Source: Saprospiraceae bacterium
GTDB lineage: Bacteria > Bacteroidota > Bacteroidia > Chitinophagales > Saprospiraceae
Assembly: GCA_016719855.1 (NCBI GenBank)
Contig: JADJYH010000009.1
Coordinates: 1 to 64,000, forward strand
Reading direction: 5' to 3'
Length of the DNA: 64,000 nucleotides
The notes beneath the pieces were generated by a model. The model was not told the origin of the DNA and searched no databases. It saw only the letters and a list, made by a program, of their open reading frames with translations. Position 1 is the first letter of the stretch. Each line of letters starts with the position of its first letter. Of the stretch, positions 1-7,821 are shown in pieces. The position numbers and the translations under genes were made by a program.

Positions 1-500
1 GATGAATACAGCTATACAATCAGCAAGAAAAATAGCGCAACCCAACTTGTTGCTTTACAATCCAAACACATCAAGGAATTACTGGTGAACGGAAAAATAG
101 AACATTACGAATATGTAGAAATGGAAAGGCGTTTGGCAGATTTATGGCCATCAAGGAAATGAGCGCATCAAAAACTTTCCTTATCCACGACAGTTTGCCA
201 GTATTAATTTATACTTTATCTGGCTATTCGTATTGATGCTTCCTTTGGGTATGCTCAATGAATTTCAAAAATTTGGTGACAATTTTTGTTTGGCTTACTA
301 TTCCGTTTTCAGTCATTGTGGCTTGGGTTTTTACTTCTATGGAAAGAGTGGGCGAAGCTAGCGAAAACCCATTTGAAGGTGGCGCAAATGATATACCAAT
401 GGCTGCACTAAGTCGAACCATTGAAACTGATTTAAGAGATATGCTAGACGAAAGCAATCTGCCCGAACCAATAACACCAATCAACAACATTTTAATGTAA
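1..500 (+). CDS. Bestrophin-family (YneE-like) membrane channel, C-terminal part, frameshifted
   Basis: The gene enters from the left edge. Joined frames read QSKHIKELL..., then ERIKNFPYPRQF, then a hydrophobic stretch with FVLMLPLGML, then ERVGEASENPFEGGANDIP and RTIETDLRDML. The ERIKN-P-P segment and the ENPF...NDIP motif followed by the RTIE/LRDML tail are hallmarks of bacterial bestrophin-like anion channels in the inner membrane. Two single-base shifts break the frame, near 142 and near 260; the motif order is otherwise intact, which suggests sequencing error or very recent decay. The stop is at 498-500. The N-terminal half is outside the window. Assignment rests on motifs only. Confidence 0.7.
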
Positions 501-572
501 AATAGTTCATTCTAAAAATGAAGAAAAACAAATTCATAGACATATTAAATCAATAAAAAAACGAAAAAGGAT

Positions 573-929
573 ATGGAAACAACAATTTGGATTTTGAAAG
601 GGCTTATCACATTGGTATTCACTTTCACAGGGAGTTAATAAGATATTTCTTCCCAAAGCTAAACTGCTTGAAAAAGGAATGAAAGGATTGATAGACATGG
701 ATGAAAAACAAATCAAAGTAGCAGGTTTTTTGGAATTTTAGGTGCAGTTGGTTTGATATTGCCTGCACTATTAAACATATATCCTGTTCTATCTGCCATT
801 TCTGCCTTATGCCTGAGCTTTACAATGATTGTAGCTGGATGGATAAACTACAAACTCAAACTTTCCATCATTCCAAACATTGTTATTTTTATCATTTGCA
901 TTTTTATCGCTTATTGGGAACTAAAATAA
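573..929 (+). CDS. DoxX-like small membrane protein, two compensating frameshifts
   Basis: The ATG at 573 and the TAA at 927 are in the same frame, but the middle runs in another frame, so two opposite indels are needed: one near 630 after TFTG and one in the T-run near 728. The restored protein (about 118 aa) reads METTIWILKGL, then TG-VNKIFLPKAKLLEKGM, then DEKQIKVAGFLGILGAVGLI, and ends in two more hydrophobic helices. Four predicted membrane helices and the K(L/I)-GxLExLGAIGLILP-like segment fit the DoxX/DoxD-like family of unknown substrate. It follows the bestrophin gene on the same strand. Confidence 0.6.
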
Positions 930-971
930 GGCTGCTACCAACAAGGACTCAATAGCAATGGGGGATATAAT

Positions 972-1124
972 ATGTCCAACCCCACTCGGAGTTTAGAATC
1001 TGCAATCGTTTCTGGAAACATTGGGACACTTTGGGTTTATATAATTGTACCGATAGCAGAAGCAAATGCGGCAGTTCTGACTTGGAGAACAATGAACAAT
1101 ACCGAATTGAAGGGCAGCCGCTAA
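972..1124 (+). pseudogene. Aquaporin (MIP family) C-terminal remnant
   Basis: A 50-codon frame starts MSNPTRSLESAIVSGN and continues GTLWVYIIVPIAEANAAVL. SNPTRSL corresponds to the second NPA box of aquaporins (NPARSLGPA), and the following helix to the last transmembrane segment. The first two thirds of the protein, including the first NPA box, are missing: directly upstream lies the stop of the DoxX-like gene and a short GC-rich segment. The frame ends at the border of the imperfect inverted repeat at 1118-1255. I read it as a deletion remnant; a functional channel is excluded by the length. Confidence 0.5.
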
Positions 1125-1255
1125 CAAGCGTTTGGCAAAAAAGCGGGTTTAGTGCTTGATTGAAGCTTGGTACTTCGAATCAAGTTCAGTGATTAGTGAA
1201 CAGTTTTGTGCTTCGAAATTCGCTACTTCGCCAAGCGCCAAAACGTTATGCAGCA
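1118..1255. repeat. attC-like imperfect inverted repeat
   Basis: The left border reads CCGCTAACAAGCGTTTGGC and the right border GCCAAGCGCCAAAACGTTAT, which pair imperfectly over about 20 nt. The interior holds nested short palindromes (CTTGATTGAAG/CTTCGAATCAAG and GTTCA/TGAAC). Outer TAAC...GTTA cores around imperfect arms resemble integron attC recombination sites. No integron integrase or second copy is in the window, so it could equally be a Bacteroidota intergenic repeat family. Confidence 0.4.
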
Positions 1256-1306
1256 TTGCTCAGACAGAATACTACAGATTAATAGCCAACTTTAGTTTTT
1301 AATGTT

Positions 1307-1918
1307 ATGAAAAAAATAAGCAAAACCATTTCAACTTTTATTGGACTATCACATCTTGAATATCAGACTTATGATTTCTTTCATCGGAAAATAATCTGTT
1401 CAAGTGGTCTTGCTCAGAAGGTGTTAGGTTACACCGAGCAAGAATTTGTCAAATTAAGTAACAATTTTTACGAAACCCTGATTCATCCAGATGATTTGGA
1501 TGCAATTAATGAGACCGTAGATAAAATTATCAATTCCTCTCAGGGCGAAATTATCGAAAACACTTCTCGTTTCAAGAAATCTGATGGTTCCTACATCTGG
1601 GTTTACACTCGAAAAACGGTTATTGAGAGGGACTCCAAAGGTAATCCAACCATTATTTGCACTGTCGCAGAAGACATTACTGAATTCATTGTTTTGAACG
1701 AACAGTTAAAAGCAAGAATTAAGCAACTCAACGAAGTATCATGGAAAAACTCTCACTTATTAAGAGCTCCAGTTGCTATAATCATTGGGCTTGTAGACTT
1801 GATAGAAGAAAAAGAAATTACGAGTCAGCATAATATCCAGGTGTTTAGCTATTTGAAGCAGGCAGTCGAGAAACTTGATGCGGTTATTCACGAAATTAAC
1901 GAGACCGCAAAGCCATAA
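1307..1918 (+). CDS. PAS-domain sensor with HisKA-like segment, lacks ATPase domain
   Basis: The 203-aa protein has a PAS/PAC fold: a core with GYTEQEF near residue 42, HPDD near 60, the RFKKSDGSYIW strand near 90 and the closing VAEDITE near 120. It is followed by a helix and NSHLLRAPVAIIIGLVDLI near 149-167, which matches the H-box of Bacteroidota PAS-linked histidine kinases (SH.-RAP--.I-GL). The protein then stops after about 30 more residues, so the HATPase_c domain is absent and no frame downstream supplies it. It may be a sensory or phosphotransfer fragment that works with a partner kinase, or a truncated kinase. No signal peptide or membrane helix is seen. The frame is intact, unlike its neighbours, and it sits just after the attC-like repeat. 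Confidence 0.75.
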   Translation: MKKISKTISTFIGLSHLEYQTYDFFHRKIICSSGLAQKVLGYTEQEFVKLSNNFYETLIHPDDLDAINETVDKIINSSQGEIIENTSRFKKSDGSYIWVYTRKTVIERDSKGNPTIICTVAEDITEFIVLNEQLKARIKQLNEVSWKNSHLLRAPVAIIIGLVDLIEEKEITSQHNIQVFSYLKQAVEKLDAVIHEINETAKP

Positions 1919-2407
1919 TTCCATTTGACTTGGACTTTGTTGCATGGCGCTGAGTTAATGCTGTGCTTTCCCCAAAATTGCCTTTTAGGGCTTTGGGTAA
2001 GGCGGCTTTCACCAAAACTGGTATTCCCAGTTGGTTGAATTTATTGATGATCGCGCACTTGATGCGCATCCCCGCTGCCCACTACCCGCCAATTGAAAAC
2101 ATACCTGCTCGTCACGAGCTTTGCTCGTTGGTGGGTCTGATTGGAGGCTTAAGCCCCCGCTGACCCAACATCTTCCAATCAAAGAAGAACATCGCTGGCC
2201 CCCTCCTAATTCCCACCTTTCGCCAATTAATAATTCCGCCAAAACCCAAAGCTACATTCCACAAAAAAAATGCCCAATCCTTGTGCAAACTGAACAAAAC
2301 CGCACTCCATCAACTATTCACCAATAAGCGCTGCCATTGCCCTGGCCAACCGCTTGCGATTGATGGACATGGAGTACCCAGCGTTTTTTGACCAAAATTC
2401 ATCTGCA
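1919..2407. other. Intergenic, no supported gene
   Basis: Short overlapping frames on both strands lack start context and recognisable motifs. I see no promoter or terminator that I can support. Confidence 0.4.
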
Positions 2408-4165
2408 ATGAAAACAAAATTCACCAACTGGCTCGTGGCAACGGGCATCCTCCTCCTCTCCCTACAATCCACCGCACAAGAACTCTACGTCGGCGTCTGG
2501 CAAGAAGCCAACGACGGACACTTCCTCTGGTCGGGCGTCGAATGGGACAATTTCGAAGCAAAATGGAAGGACTTGGCGAAGCAGAACCTTCGCCTCGAAG
2601 ACATTGACACTTACGTGGAAGGCGGCAAGCGCAAGTACACCGGCGTCTGGCGCTCCGGCTCCGATGGCCACTACCTCTGGGCCGGCGTGGAATGGGACAA
2701 TTTTGAAGCAAAATGGAAGGAACTGGCCAAGCAAAACCTCCGCCTCATTGACCTCGAAACCTACGTGGAAGGCGGCAAGCGCAAGTACACCGGCGTGTGG
2801 CGGGAAGGCAAGGATGGACACTACCTCTGGGTGGGACAGGAATGGGCCAGTTTTGAGGCAAAATGGAAAGAACTGGCGAAGCAAAACCTCCGCCTCATTG
2901 ACATCGAAACGTACATGGACGGCAACAAGCGCAAATACGCACGCGTGTGGCGGGAAGGCAAGGATGGCCACTACCTCTGGGCGGGCGTGGAATGGGCCAA
3001 TTTTGAAGCCAAGTGGAAGGAATTGGCGAAGCAAAACCTACGCCTCATTGACATCGAAACCTATGAGGAAGGCGGCAAGCGCAAATACACGGGCGTGTGG
3101 CGGGCCGGTTCGGGTGGCCACTACCTTTGGGCCGGGGTGGACTGGGAAAACTTCACCTCCAAATGAGCCGAAAACGCCCAAAACAAGCTTCGTCTCGTTG
3201 ATATCGAAACCTACGAAAGCTCCTGCGAAAAGAAATGCCTGAACACGGCGCTCATGCCCGACAACCCCGAAACCTCCAGTCGAGACGGCTACAATTACCA
3301 GATCCTCGGTTCCAACCTCCACTGCGAGGGGCGTCGAGCACCTGCGCCAGCAACACCGACGACGACGTGGTGTATCGCTAGCCCAACGTGAAATATGGCG
3401 AGACCTATCACCTGCGCTTGTCGGCCATCTATGACGCAAGGACAAAATCTTTACCCTGCCCTTCAAGGACAAAGTGGGCGACATGAGCAAGAACGGCTGG
3501 AGATACAGCTCGGGGGATTGGCACCATGCGCTCGACTATTCCCGCAAGGATGGCAAAACCTTCCAAGTGTGCGCCGCAGCGCCGGGCAAGGTTGTGTATT
3601 TTGGTTGGGACAACTGGTCGGGCGGCACGATGGTCGTCAGCCACGATGTGGGCAGGCAAAAAGACGTGTACCGCACCATCTACATGCACCTTCGCAACGG
3701 GGCGGACAACGACTGCGAATCGGCCTGGACAAAAACGGTCCCCGGACTGAACGCCGAGCAGAAGCCCGTTTACAAGGACTACCTTGCCGACACGGGTTGC
3801 CGGAGAAGAAGTCTGACCGCTCACCAGATGAGCCGCAGGGCACCAATTCGCAGAAAATTGTCATGAGCTTGATTGGCAAAACCGTGAAAGCGGGCGATGT
3901 GCTTGGCTGGGCGGGCGACACTGGCCCTGGCGGCTGCGGCTGCATGAGCGGCGGCGATGGGCCGAATACGCACCTACACCTCTTCTTCGCACACCGTGAC
4001 CCCAGCGATAATTTATGGTACTTCTTCGACCCCTACGGCATTTACGGTACGCCGGACTGCTACCCATCAACGGTGGACGGGGCGATTAATACCGCTTGTT
4101 CCCGGTATCCGGTTTCTTGGAAGGGGGGAAGCCATCAAAACCTTGAGGTTAAATTGAGCCAGTAA
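2408..4165 (+). CDS. Secreted BTRD1 tandem-repeat protein with C-terminal M23 peptidase domain (disrupted)
   Basis: The ATG at 2408 begins a signal peptide (MKTKFTNWLVATGIL... ending STAQ). Five 49-residue repeats follow, each with the pattern YxGVWR-G-DGHYLW-G-EW--FEAKW and LRLIDIETY, which is the bacterial tandem repeat domain 1 (BTRD1). After a cysteine-containing linker comes an M23/LytM-like domain: GWDNWSGGTMVVSHDVG, YRTIYMHLRN, VLGWAGDTG and the metal-site HLHLFFAHRD, suggesting cleavage of cell-wall peptide cross-bridges outside the cell. The frame is broken by an in-frame TGA at 3164-3166 exactly where every repeat has Trp, by a TAG at 3379-3381, and by shifts near 3340, 3430 and 3800. 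The upstream in-frame ATG at 2354 was rejected because it adds a tail before the signal peptide. Confidence 0.75.
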
Positions 4166-4200
4166 ATCGGCAGCGAGGGGTGCTTCGCTGCCGATTTTTT
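4166..4200 (+). terminator. Rho-independent terminator
   Basis: A perfect 11-bp stem (4166-4176 with 4185-4195, starting ATCGGCAGCGA) is followed by a T-run, directly after the stop of the M23 gene. Confidence 0.85.
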
Positions 4201-4310
4201 ACCCAAATTTTTGCCTTCAATAATGCCAAACTTTAAGCACAGAACTTTTGGAATACCGCCGTGTTGTTCAACCTTCGAGCATCCGATTCATCAACCGACA
4301 TTTTCACCTC

Positions 4311-5137
4311 ATGGAATTCAAAGGAAATACGCAGGAATACCTCCGATTGGAGCAAATCACTTCCGACAATTGCCTTATCGTAAAAAAAAAATCGAGAGCG
4401 GCTTGTCGCTGCTATGGATGATTGACGATGGAAACCGCCTCAAGATAGACGGCAAGGATTACAGTTTTCAAAAAAATGAGGTCATCTGCCTGACCGAGTT
4501 TCACCACACCGAAGTGCAGCAAGTCACCTCCATGCGGCTGGTGCGTTTCAATCGGCCATTTTTCTGCATTATTGACCACGACTCGGAGGTGGGCTGCCGG
4601 GGCATCCTGTTTTGGTGCTTCGACTACCCGTTTTTCGCATTCCTGAAGCTGAACTGGAGAAGTTCGAACTGCTCTGGAAGATGTTTTTGGTGGAAATGCA
4701 GTCGAAGGACGAGTTGCAGATGGACATGCTGCAAATGATGCTCAAACGCCTGCTGATACTCTGCACCCGGCTTTACAAGGAACAGCGCCAGTTGGCGCCG
4801 TTGGCGAAAAACAACCTCGACCTGGTGCGGGAGTTTAACTTCCTGGTGGAGTCTCATTTCAAGACCAAGCACAGCGTCGCCGACTATGCCGAACTACTCC
4901 ACCGCTCCCCCAAAACCCTCTCCAATGTTTTCGCACAAGTAAGCCCGAAGACGCCGCTGCAACTCATCAACGAACGAAAAAATGCTCGAAAAGCCCGCCG
5001 CCTGCTGCGCTACACCGACCAAGCCGTCAGTGAGGATTTGCCTATTCCATTGGTTATGAGGACGTGCAGACTTTTTCCCGGTTTTTAAGACGCAGGAAGG
5101 CGTTTCCCAGGCGCTTTTCGGGAACATTGTTGATTAG
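4311..5137 (+). CDS. AraC-family transcriptional regulator, multiple frameshifts
   Basis: The restored protein begins MEFKGNTQEYLRLEQI (ATG at 4311) and has an N-terminal cupin-like sensor part (SGLSLLWMIDDG, NEVICLTEFH), a helical linker (RIPEAELEKFELLW) and a C-terminal helix-turn-helix domain: HSVADYAELLHRSPKTLSN, then ARRLLRYTDQAV, then GYED-QTFSRFF after frame correction. This is a common Bacteroidota AraC type that controls adjacent genes. Breaks occur in the ten-A run at 4382-4391, near 4600, near 4980 and after 5035, so the encoded gene as given cannot make a full protein. The downstream AhpD-like, thioredoxin and deaminase genes in the same direction are its likely targets, which is inference from position. 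Confidence 0.75.
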
Positions 5138-5234
5138 GAATTGAGTTATTCAGGATGACATAAACTCGCCAACTCTAATATTTTCACTTCGGGAAGAATT
5201 GCCAAGCCTAGAACCCCGCCCCTTGACCTGCCCC

Positions 5235-5242
5235 CATCTTTG
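5235..5242 (+). promoter_or_regulatory. Possible -7 promoter element (CATCTTTG)
   Basis: One mismatch to the Bacteroidota TAnnTTTG element, 45 nt before the ATG of the AhpD-like gene. Weak. Confidence 0.25.
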
Positions 5243-5287
5243 TGTCATCATTTTTAACAAAGAATTTCTAATCAAAAAAAAATTACG

Positions 5288-5836
5288 ATGACACAATTTA
5301 ATGTTCCAACCCGTGACGAAGTGAGCGCCAACAACCAAGCGAATTTCGACGCCCTGCAAAGGACCTTGGTTTCGTTCGAACCTCTACGCCACCTTCGCCC
5401 ACAGCGAAACCGCCCTCAGCGACTACCTCTCGCCCTCCAAAACCGCAAAAGCAGCCTCCGGGCGAAAGAGCGGGAGGTCATCAACCTCGTCGTGAGCCAG
5501 GTGAACGACTGCCGCTATTGCCAAAGTGCCCACACGGTTTTGGGAAAAATGAACGGCTTCAGCGACGAGCAAATCCTCGAAATCCGCAGCGGGGAAGCCA
5601 GTTTCGATGCGAAATTGGATGCACTTGCGAACTTCGTTCAAGAGACGACCATCAACCGGGGAAAACCATCGGCAGCAGCGGTGGAGAACCTGTTTGCCGC
5701 AGGCTACAACAAAGCCAACGTGGTGGACATCATCATCGTCATTGGCGACAAAATCATCAGCAACTACCTGCACGGCGTGGGCCAGTTTGCGATTGATTTC
5801 CCCTTGGCACCCGAACTGGAAGCAGTGACTGCGTAA
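5288..5836 (+). CDS. AhpD-like / carboxymuconolactone decarboxylase family protein
   Basis: About 182 aa. The core E-----V-----CRYCQSAHT (residues about 59-82) is the E/CxxC/H signature of AhpD-type peroxidase partners, which use the cysteine pair in thiol-disulfide exchange. A GMNGFSDEQ-like helix and NRGK/NVVDIIIVIGDK segment follow as in the family. Two compensating indels (about 5375 and 5460) scramble roughly 25 residues; the other frame there reads NLYATFAHSETALSDYL, which fits the family. The thioredoxin gene 80 bp downstream is a natural electron donor, and the AraC gene upstream a likely regulator. Confidence 0.8.
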   Translation: MTQFNVPTRDEVSANNQANFDALQRTLVSFEPLRHLRPQRNRPQRLPLALQNRKSSLRAKEREVINLVVSQVNDCRYCQSAHTVLGKMNGFSDEQILEIRSGEASFDAKLDALANFVQETTINRGKPSAAAVENLFAAGYNKANVVDIIIVIGDKIISNYLHGVGQFAIDFPLAPELEAVTA

Positions 5837-5915
5837 ATCACCGGGATTTCAGCGAAGGCTTTTTCCCCTGAAGGACTTCGCTGAATTCCATTTTCCACCA
5901 TTAAATTTTCAAACC

Positions 5916-6238
5916 ATGTTGAAGCATTTGAGTAAATCAGATTTTGAATCCACCCTGAAAGAAAACGATGTGGTTTTGGTGGATTTTTACGCCGACTGGT
6001 GCGGCCCTTGCAAAGCATTACTGCCGTCATTGGAGAGCCTCGCTGCCGATTTTGAAGGCAAGGCCGTCATTTCAAAAGTGAACGTGGACCATGAATCCGA
6101 GATTTCTTCGGAATTTGGCATCCGCAGCATACCCGCCTTATTGTATTTCAAAAAAGGCGAATTGGCGGGCAAACAAGTTGGTGTGCAAAGCAAAGCGGTA
6201 TAGCTGCCAGCCTCGACCAATTGATTAATCAGAATTAA
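5916..6238 (+). CDS. trxA: Thioredoxin
   Basis: A thioredoxin fold of about 107 aa: VVLVDFYADWCGPCK carries the redox-active WCGPC, followed by VDHESEISSEFGIRSIPALL with the cis-proline, and GELAGKQVGV. The C-terminus is shifted near 6195; reading past it gives LDQLINQN and a stop at 6236-6238, the length expected for the family. It probably reduces disulfides in the cytoplasm for the preceding AhpD-like protein, inferred from adjacency. Confidence 0.88.
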
Positions 6239-6299
6239 ATTTGTGGCCTTCGACAGGTGTTGAACTTGTCAGAAGGCTTTTTCTTAAATCTTTTTCAAA

Positions 6300-6716
6300 A
6301 TGGAAAATCAACGACTACCACTGCCTCCGTTCACGGAGGAAACCGCCAAACAGAAAATCCAAATGGCCGAAGACGCTTGGAATAGCAAAGACCCAGAGCG
6401 GGTCTCAGGAAGCCCACCGTGGACGGTGAATGGCGCAATCGCAATTTATTCCTCAACGGCCGGGCGGAAATCGTGCAGTTCCCTAACGGCAAAATGGCAA
6501 AAAGAGCAGCAGTACAAGCTCAAAAAAGAATATTGGGCACATGCTGGAAACCGCATCGCCGTTCGCTTCGAGTACGAATACCACGATGAAAGCGGTCAAT
6601 GGTTCCGTGCCTACGGCAATGAAAACTGGGAGTTTGATGAAAACGGACTGATGGCAAAGCGCTACGCCAGCATCAACGACTTGGCCATTGAAGAAACTGA
6701 CCGAAAATTCAGGTAA
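6300..6716 (+). CDS. DUF1348 (NTF2-like fold) protein
   Basis: The opening LPPFTEETAKQKIQMAEDAW and the closing RIAVRFEYEYHDESGQWFR, GNENWEFDENGLM and ASINDLAIEE are the signature of the DUF1348 family, small NTF2-like proteins of unknown function often found near oxidoreductases. A short out-of-frame stretch (about 6410-6490) hides the family's D-EWRNR--FLNGRAEIV segment in another frame, so two indels are present. ATG at 6300; the stop at 6714 is 1 nt before the next start, showing an operon. Confidence 0.8.
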   Translation: MENQRLPLPPFTEETAKQKIQMAEDAWNSKDPERVSGSPPWTVNGAIAIYSSTAGRKSCSSLTAKWQKEQQYKLKKEYWAHAGNRIAVRFEYEYHDESGQWFRAYGNENWEFDENGLMAKRYASINDLAIEETDRKFR

Positions 6717-6717
6717 A

Positions 6718-7346
6718 ATGAACTACGCGAAACTTGCATTTACAGATGCGGTAAAAGCCTTGCAGGAAGAAAACGGCAGTCGCCATAGCTACGACCGCAT
6801 GGAAAAAATGCACGTCACGGAGGGCTTGGGTGTAAATGAAATTGGTTTCATCGAGGACCAAGACCATTTTTTCATGGCTTCTTTTGGCGAAAACGGCTAC
6901 CCCTACATCCAGCACCGGGGCGGCCCACCGGGTTTCTGAAAGTGCTCGACCCGAAGACCCTTGCTTTCGTTGATTTTGGTGGAAACAAGCAATATATCTC
7001 GGTCGGCAACTTACAAACCAACCCAAACGTGGCGCTCATCATGGTGTCGTACCCGCAGCGTGCCCGGTTGAAAGTATATGCCAAGGCCCGCATTGTGGAG
7101 ATGAACGATGACCCATCGCTTTTTGAAAAAATCGACCCCGCAGACTACTCGCATCGCCCAGAAAGAGTGATGGCGCTGGATGTGCAGGCTTTCGATTGGA
7201 ATTGTCCGCAGCACATCACGCCCCGCTACACGGTGGTGGATATCGAGGTGGCCTTTGCTCCGCAAAAAGCGTATTTAGCAAAACTCGAAGCGGAGAACCT
7301 TGCATTGAAAGCAGATTTGGCCAAGATAAAATCAACGCCAGCATGA
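6718..7346 (+). CDS. Pyridoxamine 5'-phosphate oxidase-related FMN-binding protein
   Basis: About 208 aa after correcting one shift near 6938 in a G/C-rich run. The split-barrel core reads FFMASFGENGYPYIQHRGGPPGF, then LAFVDFGGNKQYISVGNL and NPNVALIMV, typical of PNPOx-like flavoproteins that bind FMN or related cofactors and reduce small substrates. A C-terminal helix (LAKLEAENLALKADLAKI) is coiled-coil-like. The stop overlaps the next start as ATGA, so translation is coupled. Confidence 0.78.
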
Positions 7347-7751
7347 CGGATATCCAATACATCAAACGCTGCGAGGCGCTTGCAGCCATTGCTACCGAAG
7401 GGGAGAGTCGCCCGTTGGTTCCGTTGTGGTATTGGGCGACGAAATTATCGGAGAGGGCATCGAAACAGGAAAATCCATGCAAGACGTTACCTTTCATGCC
7501 GAGGTGGAGGCGATTCGGGAAGCGGTGAAAACACATGGGAAGGACCTCTCGCAAGCTACGCTTTACACAACACACGAACCCTGTATTTTGTGCAGCTACG
7601 TCATGCGCCACCACGGAATTCGGCGAGTGGTAATCAAAGAGCGGTGGCGCATATTGGCGGAGCGAGTTCTGACTATCCGGTTTTGATGGCATCGGACATT
7701 CCGATTTGGCCGCTACCGCCAGTGGTGGTGTTTTGGAAAAATGTAGGCTAA
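7343..7751 (+). CDS. Cytidine/deoxycytidylate-type nucleoside deaminase, frameshifted
   Basis: The frame starts at the ATGA overlap with the previous gene and reads RCEALAAIATEGES, then (after a shift near 7405) VVLGDEIIGEGIE. The zinc site is complete: THAE-equivalent FHAEVEAI and the TTHEPCILCSYVMRHHG box (PCxxC). A second shift near 7643 leads to IGGASSDYPVL and a C-terminus ending VVVFWKNVG. About 135 aa, the usual length of guanine/cytosine-type deaminases of the tRNA adenosine deaminase superfamily. Substrate cannot be told from sequence. Confidence 0.78.
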
Positions 7752-7821
7752 ACACGGAAAGAATTATTAACCGTACTTTTGCTCAAAACAGCCTCGTGGC
7801 AAATAACCCAAGTGCTTCGTA

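Noticed and set aside
1118..1918. Integron cassette array
   Set aside because: Only one attC-like repeat, no integrase and no second cassette; kept only as a speculation.
2462..3034. 190-aa minus-strand frame with internal repeats
   Set aside because: Repeat pattern is the antisense image of the BTRD1 repeats.
3164..3166. TGA read as tryptophan genome-wide
   Set aside because: Many genes in the window terminate normally at TGA, and TAG appears at similar Trp sites, so errors or mutations explain it better.
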